Source: Alysiella crassa DSM 2578 (lineage in GTDB: Bacteria > Pseudomonadota > Gammaproteobacteria > Burkholderiales > Neisseriaceae). Taken from it: 64,000 nt of DNA. Below the pieces are notes generated by a model. That model was not told where the DNA came from and did not search any database. It worked only from the letters and a program-made list of their open reading frames with translations. The stretch lies in assembly GCF_000745955.1 (NCBI RefSeq), contig NZ_KN050786.1:1-64000 (forward strand), written 5' to 3'. Made by a program: the position numbers and the translations under genes. Within the stretch, counting starts at the first letter, position 1. Each line of letters begins with the position of its first letter. This document shows positions 56,469 through 64,000 of this stretch, piece after piece.

Positions 56469-57428
56469 TTATTTCACATCGCTCACAAAAGTCGGCAAAT
56501 GCCACGCGCCGCCCGCAAAACCGCGACACATACCCGTTGTATGCGCTGACGTTTGCACAAAACGGCGACCATTCCAAACATATTCTGCGCCCGACCAACA
56601 ATCGCCCATACCGCGACTTTTGTGGTAATTGCTAATCACGCCCTTTGCATAATCCGAGCCGTCTGTGGTGGGGATTTGGTGGATTTGGCGGCGCGAATTG
56701 TCCAGCACCGCATACGCGTAGCCCACATTATACGCGCCGCGCCAACATTCTGTTTCGGCTAACACATTTTGCGCGTTCAGGCGATAGAGCGAAACGGGGT
56801 GGCTGGATTCGTGTAATTCGTGGCAGGTGTCGTTGTTGATTTTGCCGCGCAATAATTGGCGAATGGCGTTTTGTTCGGCTGAACTGATTTTCAGGCTGCC
56901 TGAAAGCGTTTTGGCTGGTTTGATAAGGGGTTTGGGCTGCGGTTTGAGTTTGCCAAATTGTTGAAATTCATCGGCTTTCAACCAAGCCGCCGCCGCACCC
57001 GCATTGGACAAAACAAACACATTTTTGCCCACCCGAATATGCACCACGCCGCGCCCTTTGGTGGCGGCGATGATGGCGGCGGTGTGGCTGGGCGAAAGCG
57101 GCACGCTGTCGCCTTGCTTGAATGGGATTTTGCCAATGATTTGATGGTCAATCAATAAGTGAATATTTTGGGGATTGCCCATATTTTTTTCGCTTAACCA
57201 AGTCAATTCGCCCGAAATTTGCTGTGAACCTGCTTGGCGGGTAAATAAGACGGAAACCAAGTTTTCATCTTCATTTTCATGATGATAACCCACCACGCGG
57301 CAAGTGCCTGTGTTGTCGCAAGCGGTTGCCCAGTCTTTGTGTTCAAAATAAATGTCTTGCAAAGGGGCGGCGAGCGCGTTCACACAAATGAAACTGCCGA
57401 ATAATAGCCCATATTTTGTTTTTATCAT
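56469..57428 (-). CDS. DUF1176 periplasmic protein
   Basis: A 319-residue secreted protein (signal peptide to about ALAA, residue 20) of the DUF1176 type: KDWATACDNTGTCRVVGYH near the start, GKGRGVVHIRV-like and a late RGMGDCWSGAEYVWNGR. CGGAGAAAATC precedes the ATG; the upstream Met would add ten residues from an uptake sequence. An in-frame uptake sequence encodes LSGSLKISS. Function unknown. Confidence 0.8.
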   Translation of the reverse strand: MIKTKYGLLFGSFICVNALAAPLQDIYFEHKDWATACDNTGTCRVVGYHHENEDENLVSVLFTRQAGSQQISGELTWLSEKNMGNPQNIHLLIDHQIIGKIPFKQGDSVPLSPSHTAAIIAATKGRGVVHIRVGKNVFVLSNAGAAAAWLKADEFQQFGKLKPQPKPLIKPAKTLSGSLKISSAEQNAIRQLLRGKINNDTCHELHESSHPVSLYRLNAQNVLAETECWRGAYNVGYAYAVLDNSRRQIHQIPTTDGSDYAKGVISNYHKSRGMGDCWSGAEYVWNGRRFVQTSAHTTGMCRGFAGGAWHLPTFVSDVK

Positions 57429-57600
57429 GATTTTCTCCGTTTCAGGCTGCCTTACCATTATTTTGAAAATTGGTATAAAAATTGCTTGTTAAAATATTTT
57501 AACACTTTTTCAGTTATTTGTAAAAAACGGATAAAAATCCAAGATTTTTATGATAGAATAAAATTATGGATTCATAATTATAAATGAATAAAGGAATAAT

Positions 57601-58158
57601 ATGGCGGCAATTATTTATACAGCGTACAGCCCATTTACACTAGATGCCATTGTGCAAGCTATGGAAAATCAAATAGGCAAACAAATACTGATAAACAGTT
57701 TTACTTTGCCTCAAGAGGGCGATGAACGCTATATGGCACTCCCATCAGCGTGGCGCGTGTTGCAATCCATGCTCACGGGCGTGGATAATGATGACAATGA
57801 ATATTTAACCGAATGTTTTGATGGGCAAAATTATTTAGATGGTTGGAGCGATAAGGGGGCGGCGTGGATTGATGCTGAACACGTTGCTCATATTGCTGAA
57901 TCCTTGCAAAATATTGATTTTAAAGAACGTTTACGCTTATTTAATGAATACCAACATAAAATCAGCAGCAGTCTTTCACAAGAAGCCATAGATAAATTTG
58001 ACCAAAATTGTGGCAGCAAATTCGCCGATTGCAATGAATTCAACAATATGCACAGCGAAAAACGTCAAGCCGAATTGCATACTTGTTTTCAACAATTGTC
58101 CGCGTTTTACCAAGCGGCGGCGGCGCGTGGCGATGGTTTAATTGTTGAATTTGCTTAA
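57601..58158 (+). CDS. DUF1877 (YfbM-like) protein
   Basis: A 185-residue soluble protein recalling E. coli YfbM (DUF1877): central [17 protein letters not shown], a region of alternating polar helices, and a C-terminal [17 protein letters not shown]. The function of the family is unknown. Start has AAAGGAATAAT. The family call rests on recollection. Confidence 0.6.
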   Translation: MAAIIYTAYSPFTLDAIVQAMENQIGKQILINSFTLPQEGDERYMALPSAWRVLQSMLTGVDNDDNEYLTECFDGQNYLDGWSDKGAAWIDAEHVAHIAESLQNIDFKERLRLFNEYQHKISSSLSQEAIDKFDQNCGSKFADCNEFNNMHSEKRQAELHTCFQQLSAFYQAAAARGDGLIVEFA

Positions 58159-58236
58159 TTTTTGTAAACAAGAAAATGCACATTTAGGATAAACCAATGT
58201 GCATTTTTTATTTTCAGGTAGCCTGAAAGATTTTTT

Positions 58237-60501
58237 ATGTGGAAAAACATTGTTTTACCCGCATTTTGTGTGGGCGCAATTGCCGCGTTTTTTGTGCCAG
58301 CGCAGGGCGTGGATTGGCTGGTGTGGCTGGGCGTGTTGCTGCTGGTTTTGGGATTTATTTTTTATAAAATCAATCAGTTATCGTGGTTTGTGTTGGCATT
58401 GGTGGCGGTGTTGCTGGGGGCGAGTTACAGCGCAATCCGCACCCAATCCGCCTTGTCGCGCCAATGGCAAGCCGCCGCCGAATCAACCGAATTTCACATA
58501 AAAATCACAGGTTTGCCTGAACAAAATGGACAGGGACGCACGCGTTTTATCGCTCAAGCCACCGCCGCCGATGGGCGGCGTTATCGCTTATTGTTTCAAG
58601 ATTATCAGCCGCGTGAGTGGCGAGTGGGCGAACATTGGCGCGTGAAAGCGCGTGTGCGTGCGCCGATTGATATGCGAAATGCGGTGGGTTTTGACCGCCA
58701 AGCGTGGGCGTTGGCGAATGGCGTGGACGGCATGGCGACGGTGGGCAAAACGCGTTTCAGGCTGCCTGAACATTCATGGGCTGGCATAAATGGCATTCGC
58801 GCCCAAATGGTGCAAAATTGGCAAAATGTATCAATGGTTTATCCGCAAGGCGCGGCATTGATGAAAGCCCTATCGGTGGGCGATGACAGTGCATTGTCGG
58901 CGGCGGTGTGGGCGGCGTTGCGCCCTTTGGGGCTGAATCATTTGATTAGCATTTCGGGTTTGCATATTACCCTGATTGCGCTGTTGGCGGCGTGGATAAG
59001 TAAGAAAATCATGCGTTTGGGCAAAATGCCGCGCCGTCCGCGTGTGTATGCTTTGGCGGTGGCTTGGTTGGCGGCGGTGGTTTATACGGGTTTGGCGGGT
59101 TTTGAAGTGCCTGCTTTGCGTAGCTTGTTGATGTTAAGCGTGTTTTCTTGGTCGTGGTGGCGGCGTGGGCAATTTTCCAATTGGCAAATTTGGTGGACGG
59201 CGTTGGCGGCGGTGCTGTTGTATCAGCCGATGGCGGTGTTGGCGGTGGGGTTTTGGTTATCGTTTGGTTTGGTGGGGGCATTGTTGTGGGTATTGAGTTT
59301 CAGGCTGCCTGAAACGGGGGAACGCGGCTTTTGGCAACACCGAATCATCGTTTTAAAACAAGCCACACGCGCACAATGGGCAGCCACTTTAATCGGCGGC
59401 GTGGCGACCATTTATCTCTTTGGTTTATTGCCGATTTTCAGTCCTGTGGTGAACGCGTTTGCCATTCCCTTTTTTTCGTGGATACTCACGCCTTTGGCTT
59501 TGCTGGCTTCGGCTGTGCCTTCGGATACGCTGAAATGGCTGGCGGCGGGTTTGGGTGAATGGACGATTCATTTATTGATTATTTTGGGTAATTATTTACC
59601 TGAAGCCGAATTTGCTCATGTGCCCATGCCATTATTTTTATTGGCGATTCTGGGCAGTCTGATTTTATTATTGCCTATGGGTTTGCGATTAAAACCTTTG
59701 TCTATCATGATGTTAGCCGCATTTTCCCTGTATCAACCGCCGCCCGTTTCAGGCAGCCTGAACGCAACTGTCTACGATGTGGGGCAAGGATTATCCGTTT
59801 TGATTCAAACACCTACGAAAAATATTCTGTACGATACAGGCACAGCCGCCGCCGCCGAATTTGCCTTATTGCCCAATTTACGCGCCGCAGGGGTGGACGA
59901 ATTGGACACGCTGATTTTATCGCACCACGATGACGACCATGATGGCGGTTTTCCAAGTTTGCAAAAAAATATAAAAATCAAACAAATATATGCTGGTCAG
60001 CCTGAATTTTATCCACACGCCCAATTGTGCGTGGGCAATTGGACGGTGGACGATGTGCGTTTTGAATTTTTCAGGCTGCCTGAAAATCTACAAATTCACA
60101 GTAAAGACAATGAGTTAAGCTGCGTATTGCGCGTTTCTCACAAGGGGCAGGCTTTGTTGATCACAGGCGACATCAGCAGCGCAACAGAAGCACAATTCAT
60201 TGAACAATATGGAAAAAATCTTCATGCCAATGTGCTGATACTCGCCCATCACGGCAGTAAATCCAGCAACAGCAGCGCATGGCTACGCGCCGTATCGCCG
60301 CAAGTGGGCGTGGCAAGTAGCGGATTGGGTAATGCTTTTCGCCACCCATCGGCGGATGTGGTGCGGCGTTTGGCGGCATTGCAGATACAATTATTGCGTA
60401 CCGATTTACACGGAGGCATGGTTTTTTATTTTACTGAACAAGGGGTTAAATACCGATTATTAGCGCAGGACAAATTTTGGTGGCAAAGCAAGCCATTTTG
60501 A
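58237..60501 (+). CDS. comEC: ComEC/Rec2 competence DNA channel
   Basis: A 754-residue inner-membrane protein that passes transforming single-stranded DNA into the cytoplasm. Order: N-terminal membrane pair and DUF4131-like domain (about 1-180), the competence domain with LRPLGLNHLISISGLHITL and about eight segments, and a C-terminal metallo-beta-lactamase domain with SHHDDDHDGG (about 563-572). At least three in-frame uptake sequences encode FRLPE or SGSL. An Eikenella-type uptake variant lies just before the start. Confidence 0.95.
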   Translation: MWKNIVLPAFCVGAIAAFFVPAQGVDWLVWLGVLLLVLGFIFYKINQLSWFVLALVAVLLGASYSAIRTQSALSRQWQAAAESTEFHIKITGLPEQNGQGRTRFIAQATAADGRRYRLLFQDYQPREWRVGEHWRVKARVRAPIDMRNAVGFDRQAWALANGVDGMATVGKTRFRLPEHSWAGINGIRAQMVQNWQNVSMVYPQGAALMKALSVGDDSALSAAVWAALRPLGLNHLISISGLHITLIALLAAWISKKIMRLGKMPRRPRVYALAVAWLAAVVYTGLAGFEVPALRSLLMLSVFSWSWWRRGQFSNWQIWWTALAAVLLYQPMAVLAVGFWLSFGLVGALLWVLSFRLPETGERGFWQHRIIVLKQATRAQWAATLIGGVATIYLFGLLPIFSPVVNAFAIPFFSWILTPLALLASAVPSDTLKWLAAGLGEWTIHLLIILGNYLPEAEFAHVPMPLFLLAILGSLILLLPMGLRLKPLSIMMLAAFSLYQPPPVSGSLNATVYDVGQGLSVLIQTPTKNILYDTGTAAAAEFALLPNLRAAGVDELDTLILSHHDDDHDGGFPSLQKNIKIKQIYAGQPEFYPHAQLCVGNWTVDDVRFEFFRLPENLQIHSKDNELSCVLRVSHKGQALLITGDISSATEAQFIEQYGKNLHANVLILAHHGSKSSNSSAWLRAVSPQVGVASSGLGNAFRHPSADVVRRLAALQIQLLRTDLHGGMVFYFTEQGVKYRLLAQDKFWWQSKPF

Positions 60502-60582
60502 GTTTCAGGCTGCCTGAAACCGCCCAAATTTGCCCAAATCCGCTATAATTTACCCATCAAAATATTGGAGAAACCCGATTCA

Positions 60583-61683
60583 ATGAGCGCGTACACCGAC
60601 CAACTTCGTCAAAAAACCGATTATCTCACCAAATTGCTGCAATCTTTCCATCTGCCCAGCATGCAAGTTTTCCCATCTGCCGAACAGCATTTTCGCCAAC
60701 GCGCCGAATTTCGCGTGTGGCATGAAGGCGATGAAATGTGCTATGCCATGTTTCAAAAAGGACAGAAAGCCAGTAGCAACTCATTAATTAAAATAGAAAA
60801 ATTTCCCATTGCTGCACAAAGCATTAACGACATCATGCCACGCCTGATGGCGGCGATGGCGGCGCAAAACGTGTTGCGCCATCGCTGGTATCAGGTGGAA
60901 TTTTTGGCGACTTTGAGCGGAGAAATGCTGATTACCCTGATTTACCACAAGCGTTTGGACGAAGAATGGGAAGTGGCGGCGCGTGCTTTGCAAACGCAAT
61001 TGGGCGTGTGGATTATTGGGCGAAGTCGTGGGCAAAAGATTGTTTTGCAACAAGATTTTGTTACCGAAAAATTGACCGTGCATGGGCAAAATTTTATTTA
61101 TCGCCAAATTGAAGGCGGTTTCACGCAACCGAATGCGCGTATGTGTGAAAAAATGCTGGAATGGGCGTGTACGGCGGCTGGGGATTCTCAAGATTTTGAT
61201 TTATTGGAACTTTATTGCGGAAATGGCAATTTTACCCTGCCTTTGTCGCAACATTTTCGCCGCGTGTTGGCGACCGAAGTCTCCAAAACTTCAGTGCAGG
61301 CAGCGCAATGGAATATTGCGGCAAATCATAGAGATAATATTGAAATTGCACGGCTTTCTGCCGAAGAGTTTACGCAAGCGTTTTCAGGCTGCCGTGAATT
61401 TGAGCGTTTGCGTACGCAAGGCGTTTCATTACAAGATTATGATTTTTCAACTATTTTTATTGACCCACCCCGTGCTGGTGTGGACGATGAAACCTTGCAA
61501 TTGGTGGCGCAATTTGAGCGCGTGATTTATGTGTCGTGCAATCCTGAAACCTTGCGCGACAATTTGGCGGTTTTAACGAAAACGCATGATATTCAACAGC
61601 TTGCCTTATTTGACCAATTCCCGTTTACCCATCATATTGAAAGCGGTGTTTTATTGGTGAAAAAATCATTTCAGGCAGCCTGA
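60583..61683 (+). CDS. trmA: tRNA (uracil(54)-C5)-methyltransferase
   Basis: A 366-residue TrmA making m5U54 (ribothymidine), the same length as in E. coli. FRVWHEGDEMCYAMF, ELYCGNGNFTLPLS (SAM), FIDPPRAGVDDETL, and VSCNPETLRDN with catalytic Cys. The ATG at MSAYTDQL is used; a TTG six codons earlier is an alternate. Ends SFQAA through an uptake sequence. Confidence 0.95.
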   Translation: MSAYTDQLRQKTDYLTKLLQSFHLPSMQVFPSAEQHFRQRAEFRVWHEGDEMCYAMFQKGQKASSNSLIKIEKFPIAAQSINDIMPRLMAAMAAQNVLRHRWYQVEFLATLSGEMLITLIYHKRLDEEWEVAARALQTQLGVWIIGRSRGQKIVLQQDFVTEKLTVHGQNFIYRQIEGGFTQPNARMCEKMLEWACTAAGDSQDFDLLELYCGNGNFTLPLSQHFRRVLATEVSKTSVQAAQWNIAANHRDNIEIARLSAEEFTQAFSGCREFERLRTQGVSLQDYDFSTIFIDPPRAGVDDETLQLVAQFERVIYVSCNPETLRDNLAVLTKTHDIQQLALFDQFPFTHHIESGVLLVKKSFQAA

Positions 61684-61706
61684 AAATAAAATATATTGGA
61701 GAAACA

Positions 61707-62195
61707 ATGAATTATCCCACTCCTGATTTTGAACGCAAAATTGTTGCCCCAGAACAGATTGTGGCGGCGTGCGCGAATTTGCCGCGTCCATTGGTGTTTA
61801 CCAATGGTTGTTTTGACATTATTCATCGCGGACACGTCAGCTATTTGGCGCAGGCGCGGGCTTTGGGTGGTAGCCTGATTTTGGCTTTAAATACAGATGC
61901 TTCGGTCAAACGTCAAGGCAAAGGCGATGACCGCCCGATTAATGAGTTGGCGCAACGGGCGGCGGTGTGCGCGGCTTTGCAGAGCGTGGATTTGGTAACG
62001 TGGTTTGATGAAGACACGCCGTTTGATTTAATTCAATTGATTCAACCCGATGTGTTGGTGAAAGGCGGCGATTGGTCGCCCGATAAAATTGTGGGCGCGG
62101 CGGAAACTTTGGCGCGTGGCGGTGCGGTGCATAGCATTCCATTTTTACATGAAACTTCTACCACAAAAATGTTACAAAAAATCAGAATGTTGTAA
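61707..62195 (+). CDS. rfaE2: D-glycero-beta-D-manno-heptose 1-phosphate adenylyltransferase
   Basis: A 162-residue nucleotidyltransferase (HldE C-terminal type) adding AMP in ADP-heptose synthesis for lipooligosaccharide: FTNGCFDIIHRGHVSYL with the HxGH site, LNTDASVKRQGKG, and VKGGDWSPDKIVGA. GGAGAAACA precedes the ATG. Single-domain form, so the kinase part is encoded elsewhere. Confidence 0.94.
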   Translation: MNYPTPDFERKIVAPEQIVAACANLPRPLVFTNGCFDIIHRGHVSYLAQARALGGSLILALNTDASVKRQGKGDDRPINELAQRAAVCAALQSVDLVTWFDEDTPFDLIQLIQPDVLVKGGDWSPDKIVGAAETLARGGAVHSIPFLHETSTTKMLQKIRML

Positions 62196-62239
62196 TTTTC
62201 AGGCAGCCTGAAAATCTTTTTTCAATAGGGAGTGTCAAA

Positions 62240-62716
62240 ATGAATACATTTTATATCTACACCATGAAATTAGACGAATATCAGCAATTGATGGACGATG
62301 ATTTCATCAGCGATGAAACGCGCCAAATTAAGCTGAACAATCATTTGCTGGTGTCTGGCACCAATCGGCGGATTATCACGGAATTGTTGCGGCTGAATGG
62401 TTTGCATGAATTGGTGCAGGGCGAGAGTGATGTGAATGTGTTTGATAGCCATGTTTTTGGTATGAAATACAATCAGTTGCAATCATTGGTGCAAAGTGAA
62501 GTGCGCATGGCGGCAGGGCATTTTTCGCATACGATTCATCGGGTGAATTTGGCGGCGTTTTATTATTTGTCGTTTCATGTTGAGCGTGAATTGACGGTGG
62601 TTTTGCTGAAAAATGAATTGCCCGATGGGGCTATTGAACGCGGCAATTGGGAAGGTGTACCGCCAACGCCTGCGCCCACATACAGTCGCTTTTATGATTC
62701 TGATTTGCCTGAATAA
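62240..62716 (+). CDS. Hypothetical protein
   Basis: A 158-residue soluble protein with acidic N-terminus and NRRIITELLRLNGLHEL. No family recognised. GGGAG lies upstream of the ATG. Same strand as rfaE2 and possibly co-transcribed. Confidence 0.65.
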   Translation: MNTFYIYTMKLDEYQQLMDDDFISDETRQIKLNNHLLVSGTNRRIITELLRLNGLHELVQGESDVNVFDSHVFGMKYNQLQSLVQSEVRMAAGHFSHTIHRVNLAAFYYLSFHVERELTVVLLKNELPDGAIERGNWEGVPPTPAPTYSRFYDSDLPE

Positions 62717-62779
62717 TTTTGTTAAACAAAAAAACGGAATTTCATGATGAAATTCCGTTTTTCCGTTTTCAGGCTGCCT

Positions 62780-62902
62780 TACGGTACACGACAACTACAT
62801 GTAGGGTGCGTATTACGCACCGAAATTTCAATTATTTGATGATTTGGTGCGTGGTACGCACCCTACATTTGGGAGTGTTTGTCAAAATGGTTGTGTACTT
62901 TC
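62780..62902. mobile_element. Inverted-repeat element inside an uptake sequence
   Basis: A roughly 123-bp copy, left end TACGGTACACGAC, right end GTTGTGTACTTTC, inner GTAGGGTGCGTATTACGCACC and GGTGCGTGGTACGCACCCTAC. Flanks are the direct repeat AGGCTGCCT (62771-62779 and 62903-62911). Confidence 0.78.
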
Positions 62903-62916
62903 AGGCTGCCTGAAAA

Positions 62917-63306
62917 TTAAAATTTAGGTCTTTGACTTTTGCGCCACATACGCACATAGCCCACCACAATCGGCAACGCCATCAAAGTCAATTTCAGCCA
63001 CCAAGACGCATACCAAGGCTTGCTCAATACCACCACTTCGCCCGCAGGCACCGCCACGCCGCGCAAGGCAAACCAGTCCAGCACCGCCCACCAACATGCC
63101 ACCAATCCACCCCATGCAAATGGATACAATTTGCCCAATCGCCCAGCCTGCCACAGCAAAAATACCACCACCGCCCACACCGCCGTGCAGCCTGTAACCA
63201 TCAGCACCGTTGTCCAGTCGCCCGTGAATCGTACCGCCACATAAGTCAGCACCGTCCAAAACGCCGCCAAACACGCCATAATCACTTCTTCAGGTTTGCT
63301 AAACAT
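62917..63306 (-). CDS. Hypothetical membrane protein
   Basis: A 129-residue protein with about four membrane segments and little polar sequence. AAGGAAAACAAGCG before the ATG of MFSKPEEV decides the start; the first in-frame Met, 18 codons earlier, has no ribosome-binding site. No family recognised. Confidence 0.65.
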   Translation of the reverse strand: MFSKPEEVIMACLAAFWTVLTYVAVRFTGDWTTVLMVTGCTAVWAVVVFLLWQAGRLGKLYPFAWGGLVACWWAVLDWFALRGVAVPAGEVVVLSKPWYASWWLKLTLMALPIVVGYVRMWRKSQRPKF

Positions 63307-63423
63307 CGCTTGTTTTCCTTCAAAATGCATCAAAATATAATCTTGAAATATTAACGACATTTGGCATTGGTCGCAATCAAATTTCGCTATAATTTATGCT
63401 TTTTTGGGATAGGGGGAATACAG

Positions 63424-64000
63424 TATGTGGTCTCATTTTCAAAATATATTATTGATTTTAATGCCATTGTTTATCGGGTTTGCGTGTAAATTGCCCAAGC
63501 CGTATGTGCAGATGACCGATAGGCTGTTATCGGTTTTGGTGTATGTGATTTTGCTGCTGATAGGTGTGGAATTGGCGCAAGTGGACAATTTGGGGCAGGA
63601 ATTGGGCAAAATGGCGATGTATGCTGCTTTGCTGTTTATTTTATTGATGATGTGTAATTTATTGATTTTGTTTTGGTTTGATAAATTATTTTTCAAACAG
63701 CACCCGTTTCAGCCCAGCCAAACCACGCGGCAAAAAATCCGTTTTGCGGACAGTGCGAAACAAATGGGGGTATTGATTTTCGGCATGATATTGGGCGTGG
63801 GGCTGCCTGAAAACTGGCTGCCGCCACACCAAAGTGGACAATACGCGCTGATGACCTTGATTTTGATTGTGGGCATACAAATGCGTGGCAATGGGATTGC
63901 CTTGCGACAAATTTTGTTGAACAAGCATGGTTTGTATTTGAGTGCGTGGTTTATGGCTTCGTGTGGGTTGGCGGGTTTGCTGTTTGCGGCGATATTGCCT
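63424..64000 (+). CDS. lysO: LysO-type lysine exporter (3' end beyond the window)
   Basis: An open frame of at least 192 codons reaching the window end, starting MWSHFQNILLILMPLFIGF after AGGGGGAATACAGT. It is very hydrophobic with about six segments so far, and contains GVELAQVDNLGQELGK and GLPENWLPP (from an uptake sequence). The pattern resembles the LysO/YbjE (DUF340) lysine exporter; the C-terminal half is not visible. Confidence 0.7.

Overview
The window is chromosomal DNA from a member of the Neisseriaceae, probably near Kingella, Simonsiella or Alysiella. The main evidence is a near-palindromic 15-mer, TTCAGGCWGCCTGAA, scattered through both genes and spacers; by eye there are on the order of a hundred copies. 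It reads as the AGGCTGCCTGAA DNA-uptake dialect (Simonsiella type) on one strand and as AGGCAGCCTGAA (Kingella type) on the other. The gene content agrees: a BirA-CoaX fusion, a TCA cluster ordered sdhCDAB-sdhE-gltA-sucAB, Correia-like repeats, a type IV pilin and ComEC. No rRNA, tRNA, CRISPR array or prophage was seen. By eye, base composition is moderate, with a more AT-rich patch at 6.6-8.7 kb.

Layout. 0-5.6 kb (mostly minus strand): a WG-repeat lipoprotein, then the 5-oxoprolinase genes pxpB, pxpC and pxpA, with three unknown genes between pxpC and pxpA. 5.7-8.8 kb: a trans-aconitate methyltransferase, then a restriction-modification-like pair (EcoRI-family adenine methyltransferase and a DUF262-HNH nuclease) preceded by a tiny leader ORF made of five 8-bp repeats. 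8.9-13.1 kb: mfd carrying an in-frame repeat insertion, and a four-cysteine type IV minor pilin. 13.2-15.7 kb: rsmG, parA, psd. 15.8-18.6 kb: groEL, groES and a membrane protein. 18.9-22.9 kb: cysE, birA-coaX and two envelope proteins. 23-26.3 kb: a complete polar amino-acid ABC transporter. 26.5-30.2 kb: thyA, gshB with a DUF2322 gene, upp, ptsN. 30.4-35.9 kb: hscA, an orphan His-tailed binding protein, an aromatic aminotransferase, a small secreted protein. 36-46 kb: the TCA cluster. 46.5-50.7 kb: xerD, an NlpD-like protein, trpF, an ABC exporter. 50.7-57.4 kb: thrC, a lipoprotein, a SafE-like protein, a cysteine-less AhpD relative, ubiD and two envelope proteins. 57.6-64 kb: a DUF1877 protein, comEC, trmA, rfaE2, unknown genes, and a LysO-type exporter cut by the window end.

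Most genes are housekeeping. The unusual content is in the DNA between and inside them. Uptake sequences form terminator hairpins, supply stop codons (many proteins end in QAA) and sit directly at start codons. A family of roughly 105-135 bp elements with TTCAGTACACGAC-type ends appears inside uptake sequences, flanked by direct 9-bp repeats AGGCWGCCT. One copy instead lies between perfect 9-bp repeats of an unrelated sequence, which suggests true transposition with a 9-bp target duplication and a preference for uptake sequences. Other repeats are four GC-rich palindromes (one inside mfd), two Correia-like elements and two further hairpin families.

All calls come from reading the sequence and recalling protein families; no database search was run.
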